Source of the DNA: Candidatus Dactylopiibacterium sp.
Lineage (GTDB): Bacteria; Pseudomonadota; Gammaproteobacteria; Burkholderiales; Rhodocyclaceae
Assembly: GCA_031119555.1 (NCBI GenBank)
Contig: JAVHXQ010000009.1
Span: 1-64,000 of the forward strand
Direction of reading: 5' to 3'
Length of the DNA stretch: 64,000 nucleotides
Made by a program: the position numbers and the translations under genes. The notes under the pieces were generated by a model, which worked only from the letters and a program-made list of their open reading frames with translations, was not told the origin of the DNA and searched no databases. Shown piece after piece: positions 54,821 through 63,953 of the stretch (within the stretch, counting starts at the first letter, position 1; every line of letters begins with the position of its first letter).

Positions 54821-56728
54821 ATGACCAAGCTTCGCCCCTTTTTCCTGCCACTCGTCTGCAGCCTGCTGGTGCTGGCCCTCGCGGCATTCGCGCTGTACGA
54901 GATCAACGCGCTGCGCGCGGAGCAGGCCACGCGCCGCACCGAGGCGGCCTCGCGTCAGGTGGGCCTGGCCCTGCAGCAACAGCTCAACGCCACCCACCGC
55001 CTGCTCGACGCCATCCACGCGTTCCGCGCCAACGCCGACCCCGCCGAACTGGGCGACTTCCTTGCGCGCATGCTGCGCGAAAGCCCGCCCGAAGGGCTCG
55101 TGAGCGTGAATCTCGCCCCCCTCGTGCTGCCCGAGGACGCCGCCGCGCTGATCGCCGCGCAGCACCATGCCGGTCTGCCCGAGTTCACCATCCGCCCGGC
55201 CGGGCAACGCCCGCTCATGGCTCCGATCACCCTCTCGCGCGGCCCCTTCGGCCAGCTCGGCGACGACCCGGGGCAGGATCTGCTCGCCGACCCCGAACTC
55301 CAGCCCGCCCTCACGAGCGCGCGCGACAGCGGCCGCCCCGCAGCGGCGGGGCGCATCATGCTGCGCGGACGCAGCGGCGTTCTCGAACCCGGCTTCGCCA
55401 TCGCCGCACCGATCTTCCGCGACGGCCTGAGCCCCGACAACGTGGTCGAGCGCCGCGCCCGGCTGGACAGCTGGATCGTCATGAGCTTCTCGTGGCGGGA
55501 CTGGCTGCGCGGCGTGCTCATGGACGTTCCGGAAGGCGTGGACCTGCGTCTCTACGCCAACAGCGCCAACGCCCCCGAAGACCTGCTCTTCGCCACCGCC
55601 CAGTCGGCACCGGCGATGGCCGCGCGCATTTCGGGCACCTACGCGCTGCGCCTGGGAGAACAGCCCTGGCGCCTGGACGTGACCATGCGCGAGCAGGCCG
55701 CCACGGACGACGACGAAGCCCCCGCGCGCCACATCCTGCTGGCCGGCATCATCGTCGCGGCGCTGAGCTTCCTGCTGCTGGGCGCGTCGGCGTTGCGCCA
55801 GCGCCAGGACAAGGCCCGTCTCGAACAGCTGGAAGACGCCATCCAGGAGGCCGAGGAACGCTGGCGCTTCGCGCTCGAGGGGGCGGGCGACGGCGTCTGG
55901 GACTGGCATATCCGCAGCGGCGGAATCCGCTTCTCGCCGCGCTGCGATGCCATCCTGGGGGTGGCCGAAGGCAGGGCCGCGAGCGCGCCCGTACACCCCG
56001 AGGACGAAGCGGCCGAGCGCACCGCCATGCAGGCCTGCCTCGAAGGCCGCGCCAGCCAGTACGCGAGCGAGCACCGCATGCAGGGCGACGATGGTCAGTG
56101 GCGCTGGATCGCCGCGCGCGGCATGGTCACCGAGCGCGACGCGAAAGGCGCGGCGTTGCGCATGATAGGCACCCTCAGCGACATCACCGAGCGCAAGGCA
56201 GCCAGCTCGCGCCTGCAGGACATGGCCCAGCACGATTCGCTGACCGGCCTGCCCAACCGCACGCTGTTCTTCGACCGTCTGCAGCAGGCGCTGCGCATGG
56301 CGCGACGCACGCAGGCCACGCTGGTGCTGATCTACGTCGATCTCGACCGCTTCGGCGCCATCACCTCCGGTTTCGGTCAGGACACCGCGCGCCGCGTGCT
56401 TCAGGAAGTGGCGCGCCGGCTGCAGAAGGTCACGCGCGACTCCGACACCGTGGCCCACGTGGGACGCGACGAGTACGTGATCCTGTTGCCCGCGATGGCG
56501 GCGGAATCCGACATCCACCTCGTGCTCGACAAGATCCGCCCCGCGCTGGAAGAGGATTTCAGCTTCGAGCATCGCCACCTGGGCCTCACCGCGAGCTACG
56601 GCGTGGCCTTGTTCCCGCAGCACGGCACGAGCGCCGAGACGCTGTTCAACTCAGCCGAGCGCGCCATGAACCAGGCCCGCAAGAGCGGCGGCAACACCGT
56701 GTGCTTCAGCCTGGCACGCTCGGAGTGA
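54821..56728 (+). CDS. CHASE-PAS-GGDEF protein with degenerate active site
   Basis: A 635-aa membrane signalling protein. It has a helix at 8-28, a periplasmic CHASE-like domain (60-270), a second helix (304-323), a PAS domain with PAC (345-455; ERWRFALEGAGDGVWDWHIRSG) and a GGDEF domain (465-630; AQHDSLTGLPNRTLFFDRL). The signature is GRDEY (548-552) instead of GGDEF, and VDLDRFGAITSGFGQDTARR loses the usual K, N, D and GH..GD residues, so cyclase activity is doubtful. It might instead bind GTP or c-di-GMP as an effector. The ATG at 54821 starts just before helix 1. Confidence 0.88.
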   Translation: MTKLRPFFLPLVCSLLVLALAAFALYEINALRAEQATRRTEAASRQVGLALQQQLNATHRLLDAIHAFRANADPAELGDFLARMLRESPPEGLVSVNLAPLVLPEDAAALIAAQHHAGLPEFTIRPAGQRPLMAPITLSRGPFGQLGDDPGQDLLADPELQPALTSARDSGRPAAAGRIMLRGRSGVLEPGFAIAAPIFRDGLSPDNVVERRARLDSWIVMSFSWRDWLRGVLMDVPEGVDLRLYANSANAPEDLLFATAQSAPAMAARISGTYALRLGEQPWRLDVTMREQAATDDDEAPARHILLAGIIVAALSFLLLGASALRQRQDKARLEQLEDAIQEAEERWRFALEGAGDGVWDWHIRSGGIRFSPRCDAILGVAEGRAASAPVHPEDEAAERTAMQACLEGRASQYASEHRMQGDDGQWRWIAARGMVTERDAKGAALRMIGTLSDITERKAASSRLQDMAQHDSLTGLPNRTLFFDRLQQALRMARRTQATLVLIYVDLDRFGAITSGFGQDTARRVLQEVARRLQKVTRDSDTVAHVGRDEYVILLPAMAAESDIHLVLDKIRPALEEDFSFEHRHLGLTASYGVALFPQHGTSAETLFNSAERAMNQARKSGGNTVCFSLARSE

Positions 56729-57470
56729 GCGCCGCGGCCTGACCCACCGCGAGCCGGCGCCCGCACAGGCGCGCGGGCCCGCTCACGCAAAGCTCCTGCG
56801 CCAGCCGCGCGCCAAAGCGCTCGGTCAGCGCCGCGCTGGCTTCGCGCATGCGCGGCGGCCGCCCCTTGAGATTGTGCGCATCGCTCGCGACGGCACTCAC
56901 CCAGCCCTCGCGCAGCAGGAAATCCGTGGCCGCCAGCACGCGCGGGCCGAACTGCCCCACGATGGACGCAGCCGTGATCTGCAGGCAGCACCCGGCGTCC
57001 ACGAGGCGCGCCGCGCGCTCGGGCTTTTCCATGATGGCCTTGTTGCGCTCCGGGTGCACCAGCACCGGCAGCACGCCCAGCGTGACGAGGTGACGGGCGA
57101 GGCTGGGCGCGCCCACCGGCATCAGCGCGTCGGGCAGCTCCAGCAGCATGGTGCGCAGCCCCGCGCACTCGCCCAGAAAGGGAATCCGGTCCTCGTGCAG
57201 GAGGTCGAGCAGCTCCACCGAGAAACGCACCTCGCCGCCATACGAAAGCCCCAAGGGGATGCCGTGCTCTGCCAGGCGGGCCGCGAAAGCCTCGCTGGCC
57301 GCGGCGATGCTGTGCCGGTCGTTGTGGAAGCGGCCGGGGAACACGTGCGGCGTGGCGACCACATGGCGGATGCCGTCGGCCACGCAGGCCCGCGCGAGCG
57401 CGAGCGACTCGTCCTCGGTCGCCGGGCCGTCATCGACGCCCGGCAGCAGATGGCAATGGATGTCGATCAC
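56706..57470 (-). CDS. CpsB/CapC-type tyrosine-protein phosphatase (PHP fold)
   Basis: Metal-dependent phosphatase that dephosphorylates the polysaccharide tyrosine kinase. The 254-aa protein shows PHP metal motifs: DIHCHLLPGVDDGP (5-16), ATPHVFP, GGEVRFS, VLVHPERNKAI and AVASDAHN. It is the last gene of the exopolysaccharide control module, 24 nt after the kinase. Its 3' end overlaps the GGDEF gene by 23 nt on the other strand. Confidence 0.9.
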   Translation of the reverse strand: MIDIHCHLLPGVDDGPATEDESLALARACVADGIRHVVATPHVFPGRFHNDRHSIAAASEAFAARLAEHGIPLGLSYGGEVRFSVELLDLLHEDRIPFLGECAGLRTMLLELPDALMPVGAPSLARHLVTLGVLPVLVHPERNKAIMEKPERAARLVDAGCCLQITAASIVGQFGPRVLAATDFLLREGWVSAVASDAHNLKGRPPRMREASAALTERFGARLAQELCVSGPARLCGRRLAVGQAAALTPSVPG

Positions 57471-57494
57471 GCGGGCCTCCGCGCGCGGTAGCGC

Positions 57495-59726
57495 TCAGGC
57501 GCTGGCGCTGCCGGGCTTCTGGGTGTAGCCGTAGCTTTCATAGGGGCCCTGTCCATAGCCCGAGTACTCCCCGTAATAGCGTTGCGAGCGCGAGAAGTCG
57601 AGGTGATTGAGCACCAGGCCCATGAGCTGGCCGCCCGCGCGCTGCAGGCGGATCAGGCTCTTGCGCACGAGCGGCGAAGCGGTGTCCATCGCGCGCACCA
57701 CGAACACCGTGCTCGTGGCGAGCGGCGCCACCACCAGGGCATCGCTCACGAGCTCGATGGGCGGGGTGTCGATGATGATGACCTCGTACTTGCGCGAGAG
57801 CTGCTCCAGCGTTTCACGGAAGCGCTGCGAAAGCAGCAGTTCGACGGGGTTGGGCGGCACCTCGCCGGCGGGCATCACCGCAAGCGTGCTGCCCTTGATG
57901 CCGTGGATGCACTCCTCCGGCTTGGCGGTTCCCGCCACCAGGGCCGACAGGCCCTTCACCGTGGGCGGCAGCGACAGCCGGCGCGCCACCTGCGGGCGGC
58001 GCATGTCGGCGTCGATGAGCAAGGTGCGCTTGGTCTGGGCATGAGCGAGCGCGAGGTTCGTCGCCACCACCGTCTTGCCCTCGCCCGGCACGCTGGAAGT
58101 GACCACCAGAACGCGGCAGGGCGCGTCGATGTTGGACAGCAGCACGCCCGTGCGCGCGGTGCGTATGGCCTCGGCGAGCAGGGACTCGGGCCGGTCCAGG
58201 AACATCGTCATGGCGGATTTGCCATCGGTCTGCCCCAGCGCCGGCAGCGCCGAGAGCACGGGGGCCTGGAAGCGCCGCTCGGCGTCCTCGATGCCTTTCA
58301 CCGTGTTGTCGAGGCGGTCCAGCAGCAAGGCGACCAGCGCGCCCGCGATGAGCCCCAGCACGAGCGCGATCGCGATGATCTGCGTCTTGTGCGGCTTGAC
58401 GGGCTGGATGGGCATCACGGCCGGGTCCACGACCCGCGCCACGGCGCTCTGGAGGTCGCCGCTCTCGGTGGTCTCCTTGGCGCGGTTCATGAACATGTCG
58501 TAGAGCTGGCGGTTGGCCTCCACGTCGCGCTCCAGCACGCCGAGCTGGAACTCCTGCCGATTGACGTTCTGCACGGCGCCGCGCGCCGACGACAAGGCGC
58601 CCTCGAGCGCGCGTTCGGTGGCGCGCGCCGATTCGTACTCGCGTGACAGGCTCGCCGCCACGGTCTGCATCTGTCGCAGGAGGTTCTCGCGCGCGGCCTT
58701 GAGTTCGGACTGCGCCTGCACCATGCGCGGGTGCTCGGAGCCATAGCGCTGCTGCAGCTCCGCGACCTTCAGCGAGGCCACCGTTTCGGCGCGCTTCGCT
58801 TCGCCCACCGCGCCGCTGCGGACCACGGCCGGCACCGAGGCGTAGTCGCCGTCGCGCACCGCCCGCATCTGCTCGAACGCGCTCTCGGCTTCCGCGCGGC
58901 GCGCCTTGGCTTCGACGAGCCGCTGCGTGACCTCGCCGATCTGCTGGCCGATCATGGTCTGCGCCGACCCCGACAGGCTCACGATGCCCTGGCGCTCACG
59001 GTAGGCCTGCAGCGCGCGCTCGGAAGTCATGAGCTTGTCGCGCAGCACCTGGGTACGCTCCTGCAGCCAGTCGTTGGCCTGCTGCGTCATGCGGAAGCGC
59101 GCTTCGCGGTCGGCGCTCACGTAGGCGTCGGCCACGGTGTTGGCGACGAGCGACGAGAGCTGGGCGTCGTGCGCCTCGAAGCCGACCTTGACGAGCTGGC
59201 TCTGGCGCACCGCCTCGATGCGCAGCTGGCTGGCGAAGCGCTCCATGGCGAGGGTGGCGAGGCGCTCGTCGGTCCAGTCGACGTTGTCGGGCGCCAGCCC
59301 CAGCACGGTGCGCGCGCGTCCGGTCAGGCTGGTGTCGGGCAGGCGCGGGTCGAACTCGGGATATTCCCAAAGCCGCAGGCCGCGCACGACCCGGTTGGCG
59401 ACCTCGCGCGACCGCAGGATCTCGACCTGCGTCTGGAAGTATTCCTTTTCCTGCGTGGCGCCGCCGTATACGTCTTCGATGGAGAGCAGCTTGCGCGGGC
59501 TCTGCTCGATCAGCAGCGTGACGGTGGCGCGATAGACGGGCGTCAGCGAGAACACCACCACGGCGGCGAGCAGCGCCGCGACGAGGCCCGCCACGAGGAT
59601 GGCCCACTTGCGCTTGGTGAGGCTGCGCCAGTACTCGAGCATCTCGAGCCGGCTTTCCTCCGCCATGCCGCTGAGCGAAACGAAGGGCTGGTCGGGCTTG
59701 GGGAGCGTAGAAGAGGTCTGGTTCAT
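57495..59726 (-). CDS. Polysaccharide co-polymerase with tyrosine autokinase (Wzc/EpsB type)
   Basis: Inner-membrane chain-length regulator fused to a BY-kinase, 743 aa. The N-terminal Wzz domain (helix at about 40-60) is followed by long periplasmic coiled coils (280-400), a Pro-rich second membrane segment (VMPIQPVKPHKTQIIAIALVLGLIAGALVALL) and the kinase domain with Walker A SSVPGEGKTVVATN (about 545), Walker A' DADMRRP (about 571) and Walker B IIIDTPPIELVSDALV. The tail has a Tyr cluster (RYYGEYSGYGQGPYESYGY) for autophosphorylation. The adjacent phosphatase would reverse this. Confidence 0.94.
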   Translation of the reverse strand: MNQTSSTLPKPDQPFVSLSGMAEESRLEMLEYWRSLTKRKWAILVAGLVAALLAAVVVFSLTPVYRATVTLLIEQSPRKLLSIEDVYGGATQEKEYFQTQVEILRSREVANRVVRGLRLWEYPEFDPRLPDTSLTGRARTVLGLAPDNVDWTDERLATLAMERFASQLRIEAVRQSQLVKVGFEAHDAQLSSLVANTVADAYVSADREARFRMTQQANDWLQERTQVLRDKLMTSERALQAYRERQGIVSLSGSAQTMIGQQIGEVTQRLVEAKARRAEAESAFEQMRAVRDGDYASVPAVVRSGAVGEAKRAETVASLKVAELQQRYGSEHPRMVQAQSELKAARENLLRQMQTVAASLSREYESARATERALEGALSSARGAVQNVNRQEFQLGVLERDVEANRQLYDMFMNRAKETTESGDLQSAVARVVDPAVMPIQPVKPHKTQIIAIALVLGLIAGALVALLLDRLDNTVKGIEDAERRFQAPVLSALPALGQTDGKSAMTMFLDRPESLLAEAIRTARTGVLLSNIDAPCRVLVVTSSVPGEGKTVVATNLALAHAQTKRTLLIDADMRRPQVARRLSLPPTVKGLSALVAGTAKPEECIHGIKGSTLAVMPAGEVPPNPVELLLSQRFRETLEQLSRKYEVIIIDTPPIELVSDALVVAPLATSTVFVVRAMDTASPLVRKSLIRLQRAGGQLMGLVLNHLDFSRSQRYYGEYSGYGQGPYESYGYTQKPGSASA

Positions 59727-59746
59727 GGCGGCTTCCGTGCGGGCAA

Positions 59747-60328
59747 TCAGAAAAAGCTCTCTTCCACGGTCACGATGTCACCGGGATAGACAGGCGTATT
59801 CAGCTCGGCCTTGTGCTGGCTCTGGCCAGGATCGTCGCCGCGGATCACGAACAGCTTGCTCAGCGAGGCCCGCTCCTTGAAGCCGCCGGCAAGGGAAGCG
59901 GCCTTGCGCAGCGTGAGCCCGGGCTGGAACGGGTATCCGCCAGGCTTCTCGACCATGCCGTTGATGAAGAACGGGCGGTATTCATCCACCGCCACCGAGA
60001 CGCGCGGATTGACGAGAATGCGCCCGGAGAGCCCTTCCACGACCAGGCGCTCGACCTCGCCCAGGGTCTTGCCGCGTACCACGAGTTCTCCCAGTCCGGG
60101 CAGGAAGATCGAACCCGAATCGGTCAGGCGCACCTTCTCGCGGCTGAGGTCTTCCTCGCCGAACACGCGTATCGAAACCACGTCGCCCGCCCCCAGCCGG
60201 TAGACCGACAGGAACTGCGACACGGCGGCCGCCTCTTCCGCGCGTCCGGCCTGAAGCGCCGCATTCTGGGCCCAGCCCGTCAGGGCCCAGAGCATCACCA
60301 GACAACCGCCAAGCACTCTCACCCACAT
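59747..60328 (-). CDS. Polysaccharide export protein (Wza-like, short form)
   Basis: A 193-aa secreted protein with signal peptide MWVRVLGGCLVMLWALTGWA, a poly_export domain (YRLGAGDVVSIRVFGEEDLS; LGELVVRGKTLGEVERLV) and SLBB-type repeats (FINGMVEKPGGYPFQPGLTLRKAASLAGGF). It lacks the lipobox and the C-terminal amphipathic helix of Wza, like the short EpsE-type exporters. The start at 60328 has an AGGAGG site. It lies between the kinase and the EpsL-like barrel. Confidence 0.9.
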   Translation of the reverse strand: MWVRVLGGCLVMLWALTGWAQNAALQAGRAEEAAAVSQFLSVYRLGAGDVVSIRVFGEEDLSREKVRLTDSGSIFLPGLGELVVRGKTLGEVERLVVEGLSGRILVNPRVSVAVDEYRPFFINGMVEKPGGYPFQPGLTLRKAASLAGGFKERASLSKLFVIRGDDPGQSQHKAELNTPVYPGDIVTVEESFF

Positions 60329-60391
60329 TGCACATTCCTCCTGCTTTCCAGCGGCCGGGCGCACCCGGCCTCATGAGACATCTGCGGCCGC

Positions 60392-61690
60392 TCAGAACGT
60401 CGCTTCGGCCCTGAAGGTGGCAATGCGGCGCACGTAGTCGAAATCGTCGACGTTCGAGGCGCGCCGCGCGTAGGTGTATTCCAGCCCCACGCCGAGCCAG
60501 CGCCGCAGGTCGTACATCACGCCCGCCCGCAGCACGTTCTCGGTGTCCTTGCGCCCGCCGCCGTTGAAATGCGTGCGCTGGCGCTGCGCGGTGAAGCTGC
60601 TGTGCCAGGCGGCGGACCAGTCGTGCTTCCACGCCAGGCTCACGTTGCGCGTGATGGGCACGCCGATGCCACCCGTGGGGTCGCTCGCCGAGCGCCCGGT
60701 CACGAGGTCGAAACGGCTGTAGGTACGCGGTCGCCAGCGCACCGAGGCTTCCCACGTGAGGCCGGAGTAATCGGGGTGGGTATCCTCGTGGCGATAATCC
60801 TTGTACTGCTGGCCGGCCTTGAGCGCGCCCGTGATGGCGGCCGTGGCATCCCAGCTCAGGCCGAGCAGCGCGCGGCTGTCGGTGTTGTCGAGGTGGTTGA
60901 TGTCATTGACGTACTCGTAGCGCGTGCGCCGGTATTCGACGAGCGCGCGCGTCTTGGGCGCCACGCGATAGAAGAAGCGCGCGCCGAGATTGAGGTTGTC
61001 CACGTCGGCGCCTTCGGTCCAGGCGCGGTTGTTGCGATAGCGCTTGGCGCCGGTGCCGGCGTCGAACTCCAGACGCCCGCGCGCCTGCTCGGCGCCGTAC
61101 CGGAAGGTGCCGCCCGCGGCCCAGGTGCGGTAGTGGTCCGCCTCGTCGCCGGCCAGGTTGCGGTCGGTACTGCCGACGGGGTCGTAGTGGTCACCCACCG
61201 AGGCTTCCCACGCCAGCGCGGCGCGCCCCGTGAAATTGTTCTGCGCGGAGAAGATGAGGTCGTTCTGTGCCACGCTGTTGGGGTCGTAATCGGGGTACTC
61301 GGCGAAGTCTCCCTTGTAGGCGAGCGCGTAGCGGTCGGCGCGGTAACGCGATTCGGCGGTCACGGTGGGACGCAGGCGAAAGAACGACGAACCCGCGCGA
61401 CGCCCGCCCGGCGCCTGGTTCACGTTGCTGTCGTGGCCGGCGAGAAAGGTCGCGCCCGCATAGAGGTCGATGCCGTCGGTGATGCGCAGCGCACGCGGCG
61501 AACGCCCCGCCGCCACCGGCACGCCCCCCGCTTCGAACACGTTGCCCTGCACCACGCTGGACGGATTGGGCACCGCTTCGGCCGCCGGCCTGATCGCTTC
61601 CTCGTTCGTCTCGTCGGCCGCCAGCGCCGCCTGCGCCCCGCAGGCCAGCGCGCAACCCACCACTACCCTTCGCACCTGAGTACGCTTCAT
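60392..61690 (-). CDS. EpsL-like outer-membrane beta-barrel protein
   Basis: A 432-aa outer-membrane protein with a signal peptide (MKRTQVRRVVVGCALACGAQAALA) and alternating strands rich in Tyr/Arg (YALAYKGDFAEYPDYDPN; ALVEYRRTRYEYVND; GLEYTYARRASNVDDFDYVR), ending in F (FRAEATF). Such BBP2-type barrels are found at exopolysaccharide loci of Betaproteobacteria (EpsL). It may form the secretion pore for the polymer. It is the first gene of the minus-strand module; the start at 61690 has a GGAGT site. Confidence 0.82.
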   Translation of the reverse strand: MKRTQVRRVVVGCALACGAQAALAADETNEEAIRPAAEAVPNPSSVVQGNVFEAGGVPVAAGRSPRALRITDGIDLYAGATFLAGHDSNVNQAPGGRRAGSSFFRLRPTVTAESRYRADRYALAYKGDFAEYPDYDPNSVAQNDLIFSAQNNFTGRAALAWEASVGDHYDPVGSTDRNLAGDEADHYRTWAAGGTFRYGAEQARGRLEFDAGTGAKRYRNNRAWTEGADVDNLNLGARFFYRVAPKTRALVEYRRTRYEYVNDINHLDNTDSRALLGLSWDATAAITGALKAGQQYKDYRHEDTHPDYSGLTWEASVRWRPRTYSRFDLVTGRSASDPTGGIGVPITRNVSLAWKHDWSAAWHSSFTAQRQRTHFNGGGRKDTENVLRAGVMYDLRRWLGVGLEYTYARRASNVDDFDYVRRIATFRAEATF

Positions 61691-61950
61691 TCCGGACTCC
61701 TCTGTTGGTTGCCCTCTCCCGCATGGGTTCCCGGCGACATCGATGCCGTGTCGCGATGTTCTCTTTTTCCCTGCGGGAGAACCCATATAGACGCGCGGCA
61801 TTCGTGACGCAGCGCACACCCTGCCCAGTTGGCCGTGCTGCGGTGCATCGTGCCCGCGCACCCTTCATCCGAGCATCAGACATGCCGGAACCGCTGGCCG
61901 CAACATGGCCGGAAGTCCATGCACAAGCGGGCAACTCGCTGCAGCGCACA
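61691..61950 (-). promoter_or_regulatory. Upstream control region of the exopolysaccharide module
   Basis: About 260 bases without a gene. It holds an inverted repeat TCTCCCGCA (61715-61723) / TGCGGGAGA (61772-61780) and, overlapping it, opposed copies of ATGGGTTC-(T)CCCG. A TATATG on the minus strand near 61785 could be a -10 but has no -35. An activator-dependent promoter is possible. Confidence 0.35.
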
Positions 61951-61977
61951 AATAAAAAGGCGGGCCTGAGCCCGCCT
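61951..61977 (-). terminator. Intrinsic terminator after dsbC
   Basis: The stem AGGCGGGC/GCCCGCCT with a 4-nt loop is followed on the minus strand by TTTTATT, 38 nt past the dsbC stop. Confidence 0.88.
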
Positions 61978-62015
61978 GCATACGCTGCCGCACGGGGCGC
62001 GCCGCGCCCCGTCGC

Positions 62016-62762
62016 TTACTTCTTCACGCGCGCCTCGGCTTCGTTCATGAGGCGGTCCAGCTCGGCCAGCTGCACGTATCCGCCCAGGCGGGTGCCATCC
62101 GCCAGCAGGATGGTGGGCGTGCCGGTGATGCGATGCTTGCGCGCCAGCTCGCCGTTGCGCGCGACGGGGTTGTCGCAGCGCGCCTCGGCCGGCGTGCGGC
62201 CGTCGACCATCCAGTCATTCCAGACTGCCGCGCGATCCCTGGCGCACCAGATGTTGCGTCCCTTGTCGCCCGAATCGGGCGAGAGCATGGGAATCATGAA
62301 GACATAGACGGTGGCGTCCTTGATGTCGCGGAGATCCTTCGCGAGCTTCTTGCAGTAGCCGCAATTGGCATCCTCGAAGGTGATCAGCGTGCGCTTGCCG
62401 TTGCCGCGCACCTGCTTGATGGCGTCCTTGAGCGGCAGCGTGGCCACGTCGATGCGCGAGAGTTCGGCCTCACGCGCGGCGGTCACGTTGCGGCGGTTCT
62501 TGAGATCGATCAGCGCGCCGCTGATGAGGAAGCTGCCTTTCTCGTCGACATACACGATGTCGTTGTTGCTCAGCACGACTTCGTAGAGATTGCCGTAGGG
62601 CACCTTCTGCAGGCTGGCGATCGTGCCATCGCCGCTCAGGATGCCGCTGACGGCCTTGCGGACTTCGGCCTCGCCGGCCAGGACGGGCAGGCTCAGCGCC
62701 AGGGTGAAAGCGGCCAGGGCCAGGCGACGGAATGTGTTTTTCAAGCTTGTCTCCAGTTTCAC
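62016..62762 (-). CDS. dsbC: Disulfide isomerase DsbC
   Basis: Periplasmic thiol:disulfide isomerase that corrects wrong disulfides. It is 248 aa: a signal peptide (to VLA-GE near 29), an N-terminal dimerisation domain (30-90), a linker helix and a thioredoxin fold with active site CGYC (C134, C137), the cis-Pro motif TGTPTILLADG and a second Cys pair (IWCARD, ARCDNP). It lies 18 nt downstream of the UbiH-like gene on the same strand and ends at a strong terminator. Confidence 0.94.
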   Translation of the reverse strand: MKLETSLKNTFRRLALAAFTLALSLPVLAGEAEVRKAVSGILSGDGTIASLQKVPYGNLYEVVLSNNDIVYVDEKGSFLISGALIDLKNRRNVTAAREAELSRIDVATLPLKDAIKQVRGNGKRTLITFEDANCGYCKKLAKDLRDIKDATVYVFMIPMLSPDSGDKGRNIWCARDRAAVWNDWMVDGRTPAEARCDNPVARNGELARKHRITGTPTILLADGTRLGGYVQLAELDRLMNEAEARVKK

Positions 62763-62780
62763 GACTTCAGGGATACGGAT

Positions 62781-63953
62781 TCAATCGAGGCCCGCCGCGT
62801 AGCGGGCCAGCAGGCTGCGCAACGGGGCGACGGACCCCACCAGCCCCAGCCCCGCGTTACGGAGCAGGCGCAGCGGAGGAAAGCCCGCGCGAAACAACCG
62901 GTGCAGCCCATCGGTGGTTTCACGCACGAGCAGCGTTTCTTCGGCCCGCTCGCGCTGGTAGGCGCGCAGCACGGTGGCGTCGCCGGGGTCGCGGAAGGCC
63001 GGCAGTGCAAGCAGGCCATCGGCGAGCGCCCGCGCATCCTGGAACCCCAGATTGATGCCATGGCCCGACAAGGGATGCACGGCGTGCGCGGCATCGCCGA
63101 TCAGCGCAAGACGCGGGCCGATTACCGCGTCGAGCTTCATGAGGCGCAGCGGAAAACCCGCGGCCGGGGCCAGCAGCTCCATGCGGCCCAGGCTGTGCCC
63201 GCCTGCGTCCGCCACGCGCTGCGCGAAGGCTTCGGCGTCCAGCGCGAGCAGCGAGCGCGCATGCGGCTCGGGTGTCGACCAGACGATGGAGACGCAGTTC
63301 CCAGGCAAGGGCAGCCAGGCCAGGACGCCATCGGCGCGGAACCACTGGAACGCCGTCTGCGCGTGCGGCCGCTCGCAACGGAAGTTGGCCACCACACCCA
63401 GCTCGCCATAGGGCGTGAGGCGCGCCGGCAGGCCCGCCGCTTCGCGCACCCAGGAATTCACACCATCGGCGCCCACCAGCAGGCGGGCGGACAGCGTGCG
63501 CCCGTCAGAGAGCACGAGATGCGCGGCATCGGCCTCGAGGCGCAGGGCGGCTGGCACGGCCGGCGTCACCAGCGTGATGTTGGGCTGGCGGCGCGCGGTT
63601 TCCCACAGTTCGTGCGCGATGCGACCGCTCTCGACAATGCTCGCGAGGCTGGGCAGCCCGCTTTCGTACGCCGAAAAAGTCAGCCGGCCGCCTGCGTCGC
63701 CATGGATTTCCATGCGCTCGACGTCGGCCACGCGGCTCAGGTCGAGAGGGTCCCAGGCGCCCGCGCGGCGCAGGAAATCCACGTTGGCCGGGCTGATCGC
63801 ATAGATGCGCGCATCCCACCCCGCCGGCAGCGCGGGCGCCTGCCGCTCGACGAGGGCAACGCGATGGCGGCTGCCGCGCAGCGCACAGGCAAGGCTTGCT
63901 CCGGCCAGGCCGGCGCCCACGATGAGGATGTCGAAAGGAGCTTGCGTGCTCAT
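62781..63953 (-). CDS. UbiH/UbiF/COQ6-family ubiquinone hydroxylase
   Basis: FAD-dependent monooxygenase for one ring hydroxylation of aerobic ubiquinone synthesis. The 390-aa product has a GxGxxG FAD motif (DILIVGAGLAGASLACAL), the DG motif LLVGADGVNSWVREAAG and the GDAAHAVHPLSGHGINLGFQDA signature. Which carbon it hydroxylates cannot be read from sequence. The start MSTQAPFD is preferred to the tracked one 14 codons upstream. It is probably co-transcribed with dsbC. Confidence 0.9.
   Translation of the reverse strand: MSTQAPFDILIVGAGLAGASLACALRGSRHRVALVERQAPALPAGWDARIYAISPANVDFLRRAGAWDPLDLSRVADVERMEIHGDAGGRLTFSAYESGLPSLASIVESGRIAHELWETARRQPNITLVTPAVPAALRLEADAAHLVLSDGRTLSARLLVGADGVNSWVREAAGLPARLTPYGELGVVANFRCERPHAQTAFQWFRADGVLAWLPLPGNCVSIVWSTPEPHARSLLALDAEAFAQRVADAGGHSLGRMELLAPAAGFPLRLMKLDAVIGPRLALIGDAAHAVHPLSGHGINLGFQDARALADGLLALPAFRDPGDATVLRAYQRERAEETLLVRETTDGLHRLFRAGFPPLRLLRNAGLGLVGSVAPLRSLLARYAAGLD

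Noticed and set aside
54602-56623. 673-aa minus-strand ORF opposite the GGDEF gene
   Set aside because: Antisense shadow without domains.
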